The translations under genes were made by a program, and so were the position numbers. From positions 372,001 through 436,000 of the forward strand of contig NZ_VFIY01000018.1 in the NCBI RefSeq assembly GCF_006385175.1: DNA of 64,000 bases, written 5' to 3'. Source of the stretch: Emcibacter nanhaiensis (GTDB lineage Bacteria; Pseudomonadota; Alphaproteobacteria; Sphingomonadales; Emcibacteraceae). The notes beneath the pieces were generated by a model, which saw only the letters and a list, made by a program, of their open reading frames with translations, ran no database searches and had not been told where the DNA came from. Each line of letters opens with the position of its first letter. The stretch's first letter is position 1. Below are positions 38,101 through 46,004 of this stretch, one piece after another.

Positions 38101-38661
38101 CGCACGGCAGAACAGGCCGCCCGGCCCGGCAGCGAGGCCCTGACCGAAGCGGTTGCGAAAAACTATTACAAGCTGCTGGCCATCAAGGATGAATATGAGG
38201 TGGCCCGGCTTTACACCGACGGCCGCTTCCGCCGCAAGCTGGCCCAACAGTTCGAGGGCGACTATAGCCTCAAATTCCATATGGCGCCGCCGCTGCTGGC
38301 GGACAAGGACAGCCAGGGTCACCTGAAGAAAATGACCTTCGGTTCCTGGATGATGCCGGCCCTCAAACTGGTGGCAAAATTGAAATTCCTGCGCGGTACC
38401 GCCTTCGATATTTTCGGCAAAACCGAGGAACGCCGGAGCGAACGCGCGCTTCTTGCCGGTTACGAGTCGCTGCTGGAAGAGCTTCTCGAGACCCTCGACG
38501 GCGCCAGTCTGGAGCAGGTTGTTTCCCTCGCCTCGCTACCCGCCGAAATCCGCGGCTTCGGCCATGTTAAAGAGAAATCCATTGAAGAGGCAAAAAAGTT
38601 TCAAGAGAAACTACTTGACGATTATCGAAAGTCTGTGGTCACAAATATCGCAGCAGAGTAA
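35182..38661 (+). CDS. Indolepyruvate ferredoxin oxidoreductase (fused IorAB)
   Basis: The 1159-residue fused alpha/beta enzyme oxidatively decarboxylates aryl pyruvates (indole-, phenyl- or 4-hydroxyphenylpyruvate) to arylacetyl-CoA with ferredoxin. It starts with the thiamine-pyrophosphate portion (SGYRGSPLGGYDMALWKANKY in part) and includes a catalytic TPP region around 480-570 (GGEGVNWLGQAPF). A 4Fe-4S segment has cysteines in CESCGDC, SNC, SSC, SC and FC (about 640-685). The gamma domain ITGIGGTGVVTIG lies near 728. It is followed 22 bp later by an aminotransferase. It is probably used for Phe, Tyr or Trp degradation. Confidence 0.93.
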   Translation: MTMHPGSFDDSYQLDDRYEKNDGQVFLTGTQALVRLPLMQAALDRANGLNTAGFISGYRGSPLGGYDMALWKANKYLEQANIKFQPGINEELAATAVLGTQQVERNPKADYDGVFGIWYGKGPGVDRAGDALKHGNAFGASPRGGVLVVAGDDHNAVSSSMNHQSEQVMESWMMPVLAPAGLQDYFDFGLYGFALSRFSGCWSGFIATSEIVESAGTVNLDLVNRQFTIPAHEGYDPTRLHYRWPDPFRDIEYRLMDHKLKAVDNFARHNSLDRMVWDCESPRLGIVTCGKASLDLAEALRMAGIDARVAEEKGIALLKIGMTWPLQQERIKDFTRRCDKILVIEEKRSFVERQIRDILYNMPADQRPPVIGKQDENGAPLLRATGELCPEEVLAALLPSLKPLGLEDHIEQQLDRWQKKQKLIGVFDQKDLRTPYFCSGCPHNRSTKVPDGSRALAGIGCHFMATKMDRDTECLTQMGGEGVNWLGQAPFTHEGHIFQNLGDGTYYHSGLLAIRQAIAAGVNITYKILYNDAIAMTGGQPLEGTLLVDQISRQLHDEGVRVIRVLSDEPDKYLGWANFAPDVQVLHRDELDTVQRELREIEGVTAIIYDQTCAAEKRRRRKKKEFPDPPKRAFINELVCESCGDCSVQSNCVSIVPVETELGRKRSIDQSSCNKDYSCIEGFCPSFVTVEGGQVRKGNRQDPLALESELSSPALPKIGDSYDILITGIGGTGVVTIGQIITMAAHLEGKAASVLDFTGFAQKGGSVYSYVRVADKADNMDAVRIASGHTDLLLGCDMVVAGSPESLRTLEKGRSHVILNAHKTQTAQFTLNRDADIHDGLIHRNLETMVGRAGLDMIEATELATLLMGDSIATNMFLMGYAWQKGKLPLSLGALYRAIELNGVAVASNKQSFVWGRLAAELPERVRDSLPGSAAGRHLPQTLDERIDYRAGELTAYQNQALADRYRAMVERVRTAEQAARPGSEALTEAVAKNYYKLLAIKDEYEVARLYTDGRFRRKLAQQFEGDYSLKFHMAPPLLADKDSQGHLKKMTFGSWMMPALKLVAKLKFLRGTAFDIFGKTEERRSERALLAGYESLLEELLETLDGASLEQVVSLASLPAEIRGFGHVKEKSIEEAKKFQEKLLDDYRKSVVTNIAAE

Positions 38662-38683
38662 CAAAAAAAAACGGACCGACATC

Positions 38684-39772
38684 ATGACAGTAACACCGCG
38701 TAACGGCGTCCTCGATATTACCCCCTACAAGCCCGGCGAGTCCAAAATCGCCGGCGTCGACCGCATCATCAAACTGGCCTCCAACGAGAGCCCGCTCGGT
38801 GCCAGCCCCAGGGTTTATGAGGCCCTGAACACAGCGCTGGAAAAAGACCTGGCGCTCTACCCGGATCCGGCCTCAACCGAATTGCGCACTGCCATCGGCG
38901 AAGTGCACGGCGTCGATCCCCTCCAGATCCTGTGCACCAACGGCTCCGAGGAAATGCTGACCCTGCTGGTGCGCGCCTATGTAGCCGACGGCGACGAAGT
39001 GATCCTGTCCAAATATGGCTTCCTGGTGCCGCCGATCATGACCATGGCCGCCGGCGGCACGCCGGTGCTGGTCGCGGAAAAAGACTATGTCGCCGATATC
39101 GACGCCATGATCGCGGCCCAGACCGAGCGCACCAAAATGGTGGTGCTGGCCAATCCCAACAACCCGACCGGCACCTATGTGCCTTACAGCGAGATCAAAA
39201 GGCTGCGCGACGGCTTGCGCGATGATGTGCTGCTGGTGCTGGACGCCGCCTATGCGGAATATCCGGAGACAGCCGATTTCAACGCCGGCATGGAACTGGT
39301 GGATAACGGCAGGGACAATGTGGTGGTGAGCCGCACCTTCTCGAAAATTTACGGCCTTGCCGCACTGCGGGTCGGCTGGGCCTATGCACCCGCCGCCATA
39401 CTCGAGGTGCTGAACCGCATCCGCGGCACCTTCAATGTCAACGCCCTGAGCCAGGCCGCCGCCACCGCCGCGGTGCTCGACCAGGATCACGTGGCAAAAG
39501 CCCGGGCCCACAACAACCGCTGGCTGCCGCTGATGACCGAACGGCTCGAAGGCATGGGCCTCACCGTGACACCGAGCCTCGGCAACTTCGTGCTGGCCCA
39601 TTTTGCTACTGAAGAACAGACCTCGGCCGCCAACGACTATCTGCGCGCCAAAGGCATCATCGTCCGCCCGGTCGGCAACTACGGCCTGACCAGCTCCCTG
39701 CGCATTTCCATCGGCCGCGACGAGGAAAATGAAGCTTGCCTTGAGGCGCTGGGAGACTTCATGCTAGGGTAG
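38684..39772 (+). CDS. hisC: HisC-like class I/II aminotransferase
   Basis: The 362-residue PLP enzyme is most like histidinol-phosphate aminotransferase. The catalytic Lys221 lies in SRTFSKIYGLAALRVGW, with the PLP-ring motif NPNNPTGTYV. It begins 22 bp after the oxidoreductase gene and is probably cotranscribed. In this context an aromatic aminotransferase role feeding arylpyruvates to the next enzymes is as likely as histidine biosynthesis. HisC homologues with aromatic activity are known. No other his genes are nearby. Confidence 0.82.
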   Translation: MTVTPRNGVLDITPYKPGESKIAGVDRIIKLASNESPLGASPRVYEALNTALEKDLALYPDPASTELRTAIGEVHGVDPLQILCTNGSEEMLTLLVRAYVADGDEVILSKYGFLVPPIMTMAAGGTPVLVAEKDYVADIDAMIAAQTERTKMVVLANPNNPTGTYVPYSEIKRLRDGLRDDVLLVLDAAYAEYPETADFNAGMELVDNGRDNVVVSRTFSKIYGLAALRVGWAYAPAAILEVLNRIRGTFNVNALSQAAATAAVLDQDHVAKARAHNNRWLPLMTERLEGMGLTVTPSLGNFVLAHFATEEQTSAANDYLRAKGIIVRPVGNYGLTSSLRISIGRDEENEACLEALGDFMLG

Positions 39773-39799
39773 CTCTTTCCAATAAAGAGCTCCAAAGTC

Positions 39800-40345
39800 A
39801 TGAAAAAATTCAGCCAGGCAGTCGTGGGGGGCCTCATCGCCTCCCTGCTTCTCCTTTCCCCGGCCCAAGCCAAGAAAACCACGGAAAAACTTGGGGACGC
39901 CGGCGCCGTCGCCATTCCCCTTGTGGCCCTGGGCGCCACCCTGCTCCATGAACAGGACACCAACGACGGCACCATTCAGCTGATCGAGTCCCTGGCCAGC
40001 TCCACGGCGGTCACCCTGGCCCTGAAGCAGGTGATCGACAAGCGCCGCCCCAACGGCGAATGTTGCGATTCCTTCCCGTCCGGCCACAGTACCGTCGCCT
40101 TTGCCGGCGCCGCCTTCATCCAGAAACGCTATGGCTGGGAATATGGCATTCCCGCCTATCTCGGCGCAGGTTTTGTCGCCTGGAGCCGGGTTGATGCGGA
40201 CAAACACCATGTGGAAGATGTGGTCGCCGGCGCCGCCATCGGCATCCTCGCCAGCTATGTATTCACCGAACCCTACAAGGGCTTCACCGTCACCCCCGAG
40301 GCCAGCGCCGATTATATCGGGGTGCATGTCAGCGCCACCTGGTAA
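39800..40345 (+). CDS. PAP2-family phosphatase
   Basis: The 181-residue protein has a signal peptide or membrane anchor (about 5-24, LIASLLLLSPAQA). The three PAP2 motifs are complete: K76-x6-R83-P84, PSGH (93-96) and SR-x5-H-x3-D (129-140). Phosphatidate or undecaprenyl-pyrophosphate phosphatases belong here, and the substrate is undefined. The gene follows the aminotransferase by 27 bp on the same strand and is convergent with the second Lrp gene. Confidence 0.88.
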   Translation: MKKFSQAVVGGLIASLLLLSPAQAKKTTEKLGDAGAVAIPLVALGATLLHEQDTNDGTIQLIESLASSTAVTLALKQVIDKRRPNGECCDSFPSGHSTVAFAGAAFIQKRYGWEYGIPAYLGAGFVAWSRVDADKHHVEDVVAGAAIGILASYVFTEPYKGFTVTPEASADYIGVHVSATW

Positions 40346-40365
40346 GAGCTACTCCAAACCCAAAG

Positions 40366-40833
40366 CTAGTCCAAACTAAGCGCCGTGGAATATTTCACCT
40401 GCCGCATGGCGAAGCTGGAGGTGGAGGAGGCCACGGCCGGATGGGAGAGCAGCGTGCCGGAGAGGAACTTCTCGAACCGCTCCACATCCGGCACCCGGAT
40501 GATCATGGCATAGTCGTAATTGCCGACCACCGCATAGCATTCCAGCACCTCGGGCCGCCCGGCGATGAATGTCTCGAACTCCTGCCCGGTGCCGGCTCCC
40601 TGGTGGGTGAGGCGCACGCTGACCAGGGCGCTGACCTGCATCCCCACCTGCTTGGCATCCAAGAGCGCCACCCGGCCCTGGATCACCCCCGCTTCCTCCA
40701 GGCTCTTGATCCGCCGCCACACCGAAGTGGAGGACAGATTGGCCCTGTCGGCGATCTCCTGATGGGTCAGGGTCGCGTCCTGCTGGATCAGGGTGAGGAT
40801 TTTCCGGTCTGAAGCATCAAGCGTAACGGACAT
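40366..40833 (-). CDS. Lrp/AsnC regulator 2, divergent from HPPD
   Basis: The 155-residue protein has the same architecture as the other Lrp in this block: helix-turn-helix (LIQQDATLTHQEIADRANLS, then STSVWRRIKSLEE) and a RAM domain. It is divergent from the dioxygenase gene, so it probably controls tyrosine catabolism. It has a GTVSLL-type C-terminus with an extra Ser-rich stretch. The two Lrps are clearly similar and may co-bind. Confidence 0.92.
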   Translation of the reverse strand: MSVTLDASDRKILTLIQQDATLTHQEIADRANLSSTSVWRRIKSLEEAGVIQGRVALLDAKQVGMQVSALVSVRLTHQGAGTGQEFETFIAGRPEVLECYAVVGNYDYAMIIRVPDVERFEKFLSGTLLSHPAVASSTSSFAMRQVKYSTALSLD

Positions 40834-40853
40834 TTCAATAACAATCCTTTTAT

Positions 40854-40874
40854 GGAATATTTTCCCTATTTTAT
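40854..40874. promoter_or_regulatory. Candidate Lrp operator (copy 2)
   Basis: GAATATTTTCCCTATTTTAT (40855-40874) differs from the first copy (35077-35096) by one inserted C and one base. It lies 22-41 bp before the Lrp2 start. A -10-like TATAAT flanked by GGAG and TCCCG lies at 40920-40925 before the HPPD gene, as in the first promoter. Confidence 0.6.
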
Positions 40875-40982
40875 CGCATATTGGCGAAAATCAAAAACAA
40901 TATTTCAGCATTCCCGGAGTATAATTCCCGAAACACCCAAAAGAGTGAAACGGATACAGGTTTAAGACTTCAGGAGACTGCT

Positions 40983-42035
40983 ATGGCTGAACTGTTTGAA
41001 AACCCCATGGGCCTGGACGGCTTTGAATTCATCGAATATGCCTCCCCGGAACCGGAAAAACTGCGCGCCCTGTTCCGGCAGATGGGCTTCAAAACCGTAG
41101 CCAAACACCGGCACAAGAATGTCACCCTGCACCGCCAGGGCGACGTCAACTTCCTGATCAATGCCGAGCCCGACAGCTTCGCCCAGCGTTATGCCTTCGC
41201 CCACGGCCCGAGCATCTGCGCCATGGCCTTCCGCGTCAAGGACGCCAAACAGGCCTATGAGCGCGCCCTCAAGCTCGGCGCCAACCCGGTGCCGGTCGAT
41301 GTGGCGCCGATGGAGCTCTATATCCCGGCCATCGAGGGCATCGGCGGCAGCCGCCTCTACCTGGTCGACCGCTACGGCGACAACACCATCTATGACGTGG
41401 ATTTCGTGCCGGTCGAGCTCGACGACGAGAAAGACGTCGCCGACGCCGGCTTCCAGTTCATCGATCACCTGACCCATAATGTCTACCAGGGCCGCATGGC
41501 CTATTGGGCCGAGTTTTACGAGCGGCTGTTCGGCTTCAGGGAGCTGAAATATTTCGATATCGAGGGCCAGAAAACCGGCCTCACTTCCAAGGCCATGACC
41601 AGCCCCTGCGGCAAGATCCATATCCCGCTCAACGAGTCCAAGGACAACAAGTCGCAGATCGTCGAATATCTGATGGAATATCGCGGCGAAGGCATCCAGC
41701 ATGTGGCGCTGCATACCGAGGATATCTATCGCACGGTGGATACCCTTCGCGCCCATGACGTCAGCCTGCAGGACACCATCGATACCTATTACGACCTGAT
41801 CGACGACCGGGTCGAAGGCCATCACGAAGATGTCGAGGAGCTGCGCAAGCGCCGCATTCTCATTGACGGCAGCGACGACCAGGGCATCCTGCTGCAGATC
41901 TTCACCAACAATGTGATCGGCCCGATCTTTTTCGAGATCATCCAGCGCAAGGGCAACCAGGGCTTCGGCGAGGGCAACTTCAAGGCCCTGTTTGAATCCA
42001 TCGAGCTCGACCAGATGCGCCGGGGGGTTATCTAA
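40983..42035 (+). CDS. hppD: 4-hydroxyphenylpyruvate dioxygenase
   Basis: The 350-residue non-haem iron enzyme converts 4-hydroxyphenylpyruvate to homogentisate in tyrosine degradation. The iron ligands are visible: His162 (IDHLTHNV), His240 (GIQHVALHT) and Glu318 (FFEIIQRKG). Also present is the C-terminal GEGNFKALFESIELDQ. ATG 40983 is chosen because MAELFENPMG is the standard N-terminus and a GGAG lies upstream. It competes or cooperates with the indolepyruvate oxidoreductase for arylpyruvates. A terminator follows. Confidence 0.97.
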   Translation: MAELFENPMGLDGFEFIEYASPEPEKLRALFRQMGFKTVAKHRHKNVTLHRQGDVNFLINAEPDSFAQRYAFAHGPSICAMAFRVKDAKQAYERALKLGANPVPVDVAPMELYIPAIEGIGGSRLYLVDRYGDNTIYDVDFVPVELDDEKDVADAGFQFIDHLTHNVYQGRMAYWAEFYERLFGFRELKYFDIEGQKTGLTSKAMTSPCGKIHIPLNESKDNKSQIVEYLMEYRGEGIQHVALHTEDIYRTVDTLRAHDVSLQDTIDTYYDLIDDRVEGHHEDVEELRKRRILIDGSDDQGILLQIFTNNVIGPIFFEIIQRKGNQGFGEGNFKALFESIELDQMRRGVI

Positions 42036-42067
42036 GTATTTAAAATATAATATTATCTGACAAACTG

Positions 42068-42102
42068 AACGGGCCCTGCTTCACGTGAGCGGGCCCGTTT
42101 TT
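42068..42102 (+). terminator. Rho-independent terminator of hppD
   Basis: AACGGGCCC (42068-42076) pairs with GGGCCCGTT (42091-42099) over a 14-nt loop and is followed by TTT. It sits about 33 bp past the hppD stop. Confidence 0.9.
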
Positions 42103-42154
42103 ATAAGCTCACTTTCTCTGCCCCAGCTTTGATAAGTGGAGACCAACGCCATTC

Positions 42155-42538
42155 CTATGGAACGTGCACATCTTCCACTTGAAATCGAAATGCGCCGTCT
42201 TGTTCAGTTACTTTGGCAAACAAGACCAAGTCACTTGCTCCTTCTTCAGCAGAATAAAGGTCAATCAGAACTTGCCAGTAATTCCCCATCCATCGACAAA
42301 CAGACGTATCCCAGGTCTCATTTGGAAGAGCCACCAAGCCGACACCGTATTCTGTAATATTACCTTCTATTCTTTTGGCATCATCCTCACCCAACCTTTC
42401 GACCGAACCAGGCGCCTTTTCTAATCGAAAGTCACCGACCCTTATTGATTCAACAATATCAATAAATATCTGGCGCCATTGACTTGGGAGCGGCAGTTCT
42501 ACTTCTTCATCCTTTAGAAAAGATATATTTTCTGTCAT
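42155..42538 (-). CDS. Small cytosolic protein, possibly DUF7668-like
   Basis: The 127-residue protein has a pattern reading WRQIFIDIVESIRVGD, then NITEYGVGLVALP, WDTSVCRWMGNYWQVLIDLY, SAEEGASDLVLFAKV and a final VEDVHVP. This resembles a small widespread family recalled as DUF7668, of unknown function, sometimes next to immunity-type genes. ATG 42538 has GGGGAAA upstream and is chosen over 42565. AT-rich relative to neighbours, so possibly acquired. Confidence 0.6.
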   Translation of the reverse strand: MTENISFLKDEEVELPLPSQWRQIFIDIVESIRVGDFRLEKAPGSVERLGEDDAKRIEGNITEYGVGLVALPNETWDTSVCRWMGNYWQVLIDLYSAEEGASDLVLFAKVTEQDGAFRFQVEDVHVP

Positions 42539-42596
42539 AGATTTCCCCAATGCTGAAACAGTCACAGTTTAGCGGAAATGCGTCCCACCCTCAACC

Positions 42597-42706
42597 CGTC
42601 ACCCTCGCGAAAGCGGGGGTCCATACGCCCACGTGAGAAGCCTATCCGGTGTCAGGCATGGATTCCCGTTTTCACGGGAATGACGGCTAGAGAAGCGGGA
42701 ATGACG
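42597..42706. repeat. MITE-like palindromic intergenic repeat
   Basis: Three related blocks are seen. The left arm reads CGTCACCCTCGCGAAAGCGG, ending in GGTCCAT (42597-42624). The inverted right arm reads ATGGATTCCCGTTTTCACGG, ending in GAATGACGG (42658-42686). A partial third copy is GCGGGAATGACG (42695-42706). This looks like one of the palindromic intergenic repeats common in proteobacterial genomes. It lies between the small gene and the ftsZ terminator. Copy number elsewhere is unknown. Confidence 0.65.
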
Positions 42707-42718
42707 AAGCACACGCCC

Positions 42719-42748
42719 CAAAGAAAAAAGGCGGGGCAAGCCCGCCTT
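42719..42748 (-). terminator. Rho-independent terminator of the dcw operon (after ftsZ)
   Basis: On the minus strand, AAGGCGGG-CTTGC-CCCGCCTT forms a stem-loop (42748-42728), followed by T-rich sequence. It sits about 112 bp past the ftsZ stop, at the end of the dcw cluster. Confidence 0.85.
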
Positions 42749-42859
42749 GTATCTCAGTCCAGGGGAATTACTCAACTCGAACGATACTCGGAACAAACAC
42801 TCTAACAACTGATCCCTGTTCTACCTGTACTTTTTGTTATTGTTATCCTGCGTTTAAAC

Positions 42860-44587
42860 TCAGTTGGCCTGCCTTCTGAGGAAGGCCGGAATTTCCAGAT
42901 GGTCGTCGTCTTTTTCCGCCGTCGAGCCCGCGGGGGTAATCCGCTCGCCGGCCGTCAGCGGTGTGCGGGCCGGCTCTGCTTTCGGCGCGGCTTCCACCGG
43001 TTTTTCTGCCTGCGGCTGCTCTTCAGTTTTCTGGCGGATCGGATTGGCGACCGGCGCCGGCCTGGCTTCTTCCTGCACCTTCGGGGCCTCCGCCCTGGGC
43101 GCGCCCAGCAGGTCGCCCTGCTTCAGGATCGGTTCCTTGGCCGGCTTAGCCTTTTTTTTACCGCCGAGCATGGAGCCGAAAATATTCAGCCGGCCGCTCT
43201 TCTCGGTGCCGGCATTGGCCATGGCGGCCTCGGCATAGGGATCGGCCTTCTCGCTGAGCTCCTCGGGACGGCTTTCCGGCAGTACCGGTTCCGGCGCGAT
43301 GAACGGCGCTTCGCGGTCTTCGTCCACAGAAGTCTCGGCAGTCTGGCGTTCCTCGACCCCACGATCTTCAACGATGCTGTCGTCAAGCTGGCTCAGCAGC
43401 TCGGCAGTATCGTCGTCCTCAACTTCCTCGGTGAGCTCCAGCGGCTCCTCGAGGTAAGCTTCATTGGACAGGTCCATCGTTGACTGGGGGACCGGCTGTT
43501 CACTGGTCTCCTCGGCCACGGTTTCCTCGACCATGGCTTCCATGATCGCTTCGGCCACTTCTTCCGTCTTCGGCTTGCCGAAATCATAGGTGCGGGTCGG
43601 CTCTTCCAGGCGCGGCTGGGCGGAGCCGTCAATGCCGGTGGCGACCACGGACACGCGCATCTTGCCTTCCAGATCCGGGTTCAGCGCGGAGCCGACCAGG
43701 ATATTGGCGTCCGGGTCCACTTCGCTGCGGATGCGGTTGGCGGCTTCGTCCACTTCGAACAGGGTCAGGTCCATGCCGCCGGTGATGTTGATCAGCACGC
43801 CCTGGGCGCCCTTCATGGACACTTCATCGAGCAGCGGGTTGGAAATGGCGGCTTCGGCGGCTTCGAGCGCCCGGCCCTCGCCGGAGGCTTCGCCGGTGCC
43901 CATCATCGCCTTGCCCATTTCGCTCATCACGGTGCGCACGTCGGCAAAGTCGAGGTTGACCAGACCCGGCATGACCATCAGGTCGGTGATGCCGCGCACG
44001 CCGGAGTGCAGCACTTCGTCGGCCATGGCAAAGGCGTCGGCGAAGGTGGTGTGCTCGTTGGCGACCCGGAACAGATTCTGGTTCGGGATGATGATCAGCG
44101 TATCCACATGCTCGGCCAGCTCGGCAATGCCCTGTTCGGCCAGCTTCATGCGGCGGGACCCTTCAAACTGGAACGGTTTGGTGACCACGCCAACCGTCAG
44201 AATGCCTTTTTCCCGGGCCTTGGCGGCAATCATCGGCGCGGCGCCGGTGCCGGTACCGCCGCCCATGCCGGCGGTGATGAAGGCCATGTGCGCGCCCTGC
44301 AGGTGCTCCTCGATCAGGTCCATGGTTTCCTCGGCTGCAGCCCGTCCCACTTCCGGGCGGGCGCCGGCGCCAAGGCCCTGGGTCAGCTCTGCGCCAAGCT
44401 GGATTTTCTGTTCAGCCCTGGAGTTGGCCAGCGCCTGCGCATCGGTGTTGGCGACAACGAAATCGACCCCCTGCAACTGCGCGATGATCATATTGTTGAC
44501 CGCATTGCCACCGGCACCGCCAACCCCGAAAACGGAAATTTTTGGTTGCAATTCTGTCAATTCTGGAGTCGTAAATTCGATGGTCAT
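42860..44587 (-). CDS. ftsZ: Cell division protein FtsZ
   Basis: The 575-residue tubulin homologue has the GTP-binding GGGTGTGAA at 109-117 and the N-terminal [14 protein letters not shown]. The globular core ends near 320. A very long acidic/Pro-rich linker (about 330-560) follows, then the conserved C-terminal peptide [12 protein letters not shown] that binds FtsA and other partners. A long linker is usual in alphaproteobacteria. AGGAG precedes ATG 44587. Between ftsA and ftsZ is a regulatory stretch rich in GANTC sites with a CtrA-like box. It is the last gene of the cluster. Confidence 0.98.
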   Translation of the reverse strand: MTIEFTTPELTELQPKISVFGVGGAGGNAVNNMIIAQLQGVDFVVANTDAQALANSRAEQKIQLGAELTQGLGAGARPEVGRAAAEETMDLIEEHLQGAHMAFITAGMGGGTGTGAAPMIAAKAREKGILTVGVVTKPFQFEGSRRMKLAEQGIAELAEHVDTLIIIPNQNLFRVANEHTTFADAFAMADEVLHSGVRGITDLMVMPGLVNLDFADVRTVMSEMGKAMMGTGEASGEGRALEAAEAAISNPLLDEVSMKGAQGVLINITGGMDLTLFEVDEAANRIRSEVDPDANILVGSALNPDLEGKMRVSVVATGIDGSAQPRLEEPTRTYDFGKPKTEEVAEAIMEAMVEETVAEETSEQPVPQSTMDLSNEAYLEEPLELTEEVEDDDTAELLSQLDDSIVEDRGVEERQTAETSVDEDREAPFIAPEPVLPESRPEELSEKADPYAEAAMANAGTEKSGRLNIFGSMLGGKKKAKPAKEPILKQGDLLGAPRAEAPKVQEEARPAPVANPIRQKTEEQPQAEKPVEAAPKAEPARTPLTAGERITPAGSTAEKDDDHLEIPAFLRRQAN

Positions 44588-44618
44588 TCTGGTCTCCTGG
44601 CTGCACTGAACATCCCGT

Positions 44619-44743
44619 GATTCAGTGTTGCTCTACATATAGTTAATAATAAGTTACCTTATGCGATTCGCACTGTCTAAATAAAAATGCTCTCCGAGTC
44701 GTTTTTTTTGCATTCCGAGTCGTTTTTTGACTCGGTTCGAGTC
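44619..44743. promoter_or_regulatory. GANTC cluster and CtrA-like box upstream of ftsZ
   Basis: Six GANTC sites lie in 125 bp, at 44619, 44665, 44696, 44717, 44729 and 44739. These are CcrM methylation sites in alphaproteobacteria. TCCGAGTCGTTTTTT occurs twice (44693 and 44714 onward). A perfect hairpin CCGAGTC-GTTTTTT-GACTCGG spans 44715-44735. TTAATAATAAGTTAC (44643-44657), one base off TTAA-N7-TTAA, lies about 56-70 bp before the ATG. It likely forms a cell-cycle-regulated ftsZ promoter. Confidence 0.65.
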
Positions 44744-44750
44744 ATTTCTG

Positions 44751-46004
44751 TCAAAAATTCTCCTTCACCCAGCGGCTGATGCGGGAAAATACCCCCAGCA
44801 CCGGCTGCGCGTCGGCATGGAAATGCACTTCGTCCGGCCGCGTCGCCGCATAGTTCAGCAGCCCGGCGCAGGTGGAAAAGACCGGGCCCGCCGTCGCGTC
44901 GGCCAGGCCGTCCACACTGAGCGGCCGGCCCATGCGGATATGGCGCTCGAACTTGCCGGTGGCGAAGACCTTTTTCGCCAGGTCCTCGAGCCCGTTCATC
45001 TGGCTCGCGCCGCCGGTGATGACGATGCGCCGGCCGACCACGCTGTCAAGGCCGGAGGCCACCAGCCGGTCGCGGACGATTTCCAGGATTTCCTCCATCC
45101 GCGGGCCGATGATGCTGGTCAGCATGGAGCGCGGAATGGTGGTGGTATATTCGCCGCCGTCGTCGCCGGTCTGCACGATGTCGATCTGGTCGCGCACCAT
45201 GGCGCGGGGGAAGCAGTTGCCGAACAGGGTCTTGAGCCGCTCCGCATTGGCAAGCGGTGTCGACAGGCCCTGGGCGATGTCGCTGGTGACGTGATTGCCG
45301 CCGAGGGCAATGGTATCGGCATAGATAAACTCGTCATTCTTGAAGGCGGCGACACTGGTCAGTCCGCCGCCCATGTCGATGCAGACGCTGCCCAGCTCGC
45401 GCTCGTCCTGCACCAGGCTGGAGAGCCCGGAGGCATAGGGCGACAGCACCACGCCGGCCAGATTGAGGTGGCAGCGGTTGATACAGGTCTGCAGGTTTTT
45501 CAGCGGGCTGACCGCCACGGTGGCCATATGCATGTCAACGCCAAGCTTTTCGCCGAACATGCCGCGCGGGTCCTTGACCCCGCTCACGCCGTCGATGCTG
45601 TAGCTGGCGGGGCGGGAATGGACCACAAAGCGTTCCTCGTTGCGCAGGTGTTCCTTGGCGCCGTCCAGCACCCGCTTGATGTCCACGTCGCTGATCTGGT
45701 GCCCGGCCACATCCACCTCGACGGCGAAATGGCGGCTTTCCGGCTGGCCGGCGGAGATACTGACATAGACATTCTCGATCGGGCTGCCGCCGGCCATGCG
45801 CTCGGCGGTGTCCACGGCGGCGCGGATCGAGGTTTCCGTCTCCTCCATATCCACCACGGTGCCGGCCTTGATACCCTGGGACACCTGGTGGCCGATGCCG
45901 ATCACATGGGGCCGGCCGTCCTCGCCGACCCGGGCGATGAAGCAGCAGATCTTGCTGCTGCCGATATCCAGCGCGGCAATGATTTTTTCACGCAACACGG
46001 CCAT
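44751..46004 (-). CDS. ftsA: Cell division protein FtsA
   Basis: The 417-residue actin-like ATPase tethers FtsZ to the membrane. Phosphate-1 region reads IAALDIGSSKICCFIARVG, the SHS2 (1C) domain lies around 85-160, and CIDMGGGLTSVAAF is phosphate-2. The C-terminal amphipathic helix (FSRISRWVKENF) binds the membrane. The start codon overlaps the ftsQ stop (TAATG at 46002-46006), a translational coupling. It lies 163 bp before ftsZ, the only sizeable gap in the cluster. Confidence 0.97.
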   Translation of the reverse strand: MAVLREKIIAALDIGSSKICCFIARVGEDGRPHVIGIGHQVSQGIKAGTVVDMEETETSIRAAVDTAERMAGGSPIENVYVSISAGQPESRHFAVEVDVAGHQISDVDIKRVLDGAKEHLRNEERFVVHSRPASYSIDGVSGVKDPRGMFGEKLGVDMHMATVAVSPLKNLQTCINRCHLNLAGVVLSPYASGLSSLVQDERELGSVCIDMGGGLTSVAAFKNDEFIYADTIALGGNHVTSDIAQGLSTPLANAERLKTLFGNCFPRAMVRDQIDIVQTGDDGGEYTTTIPRSMLTSIIGPRMEEILEIVRDRLVASGLDSVVGRRIVITGGASQMNGLEDLAKKVFATGKFERHIRMGRPLSVDGLADATAGPVFSTCAGLLNYAATRPDEVHFHADAQPVLGVFSRISRWVKENF

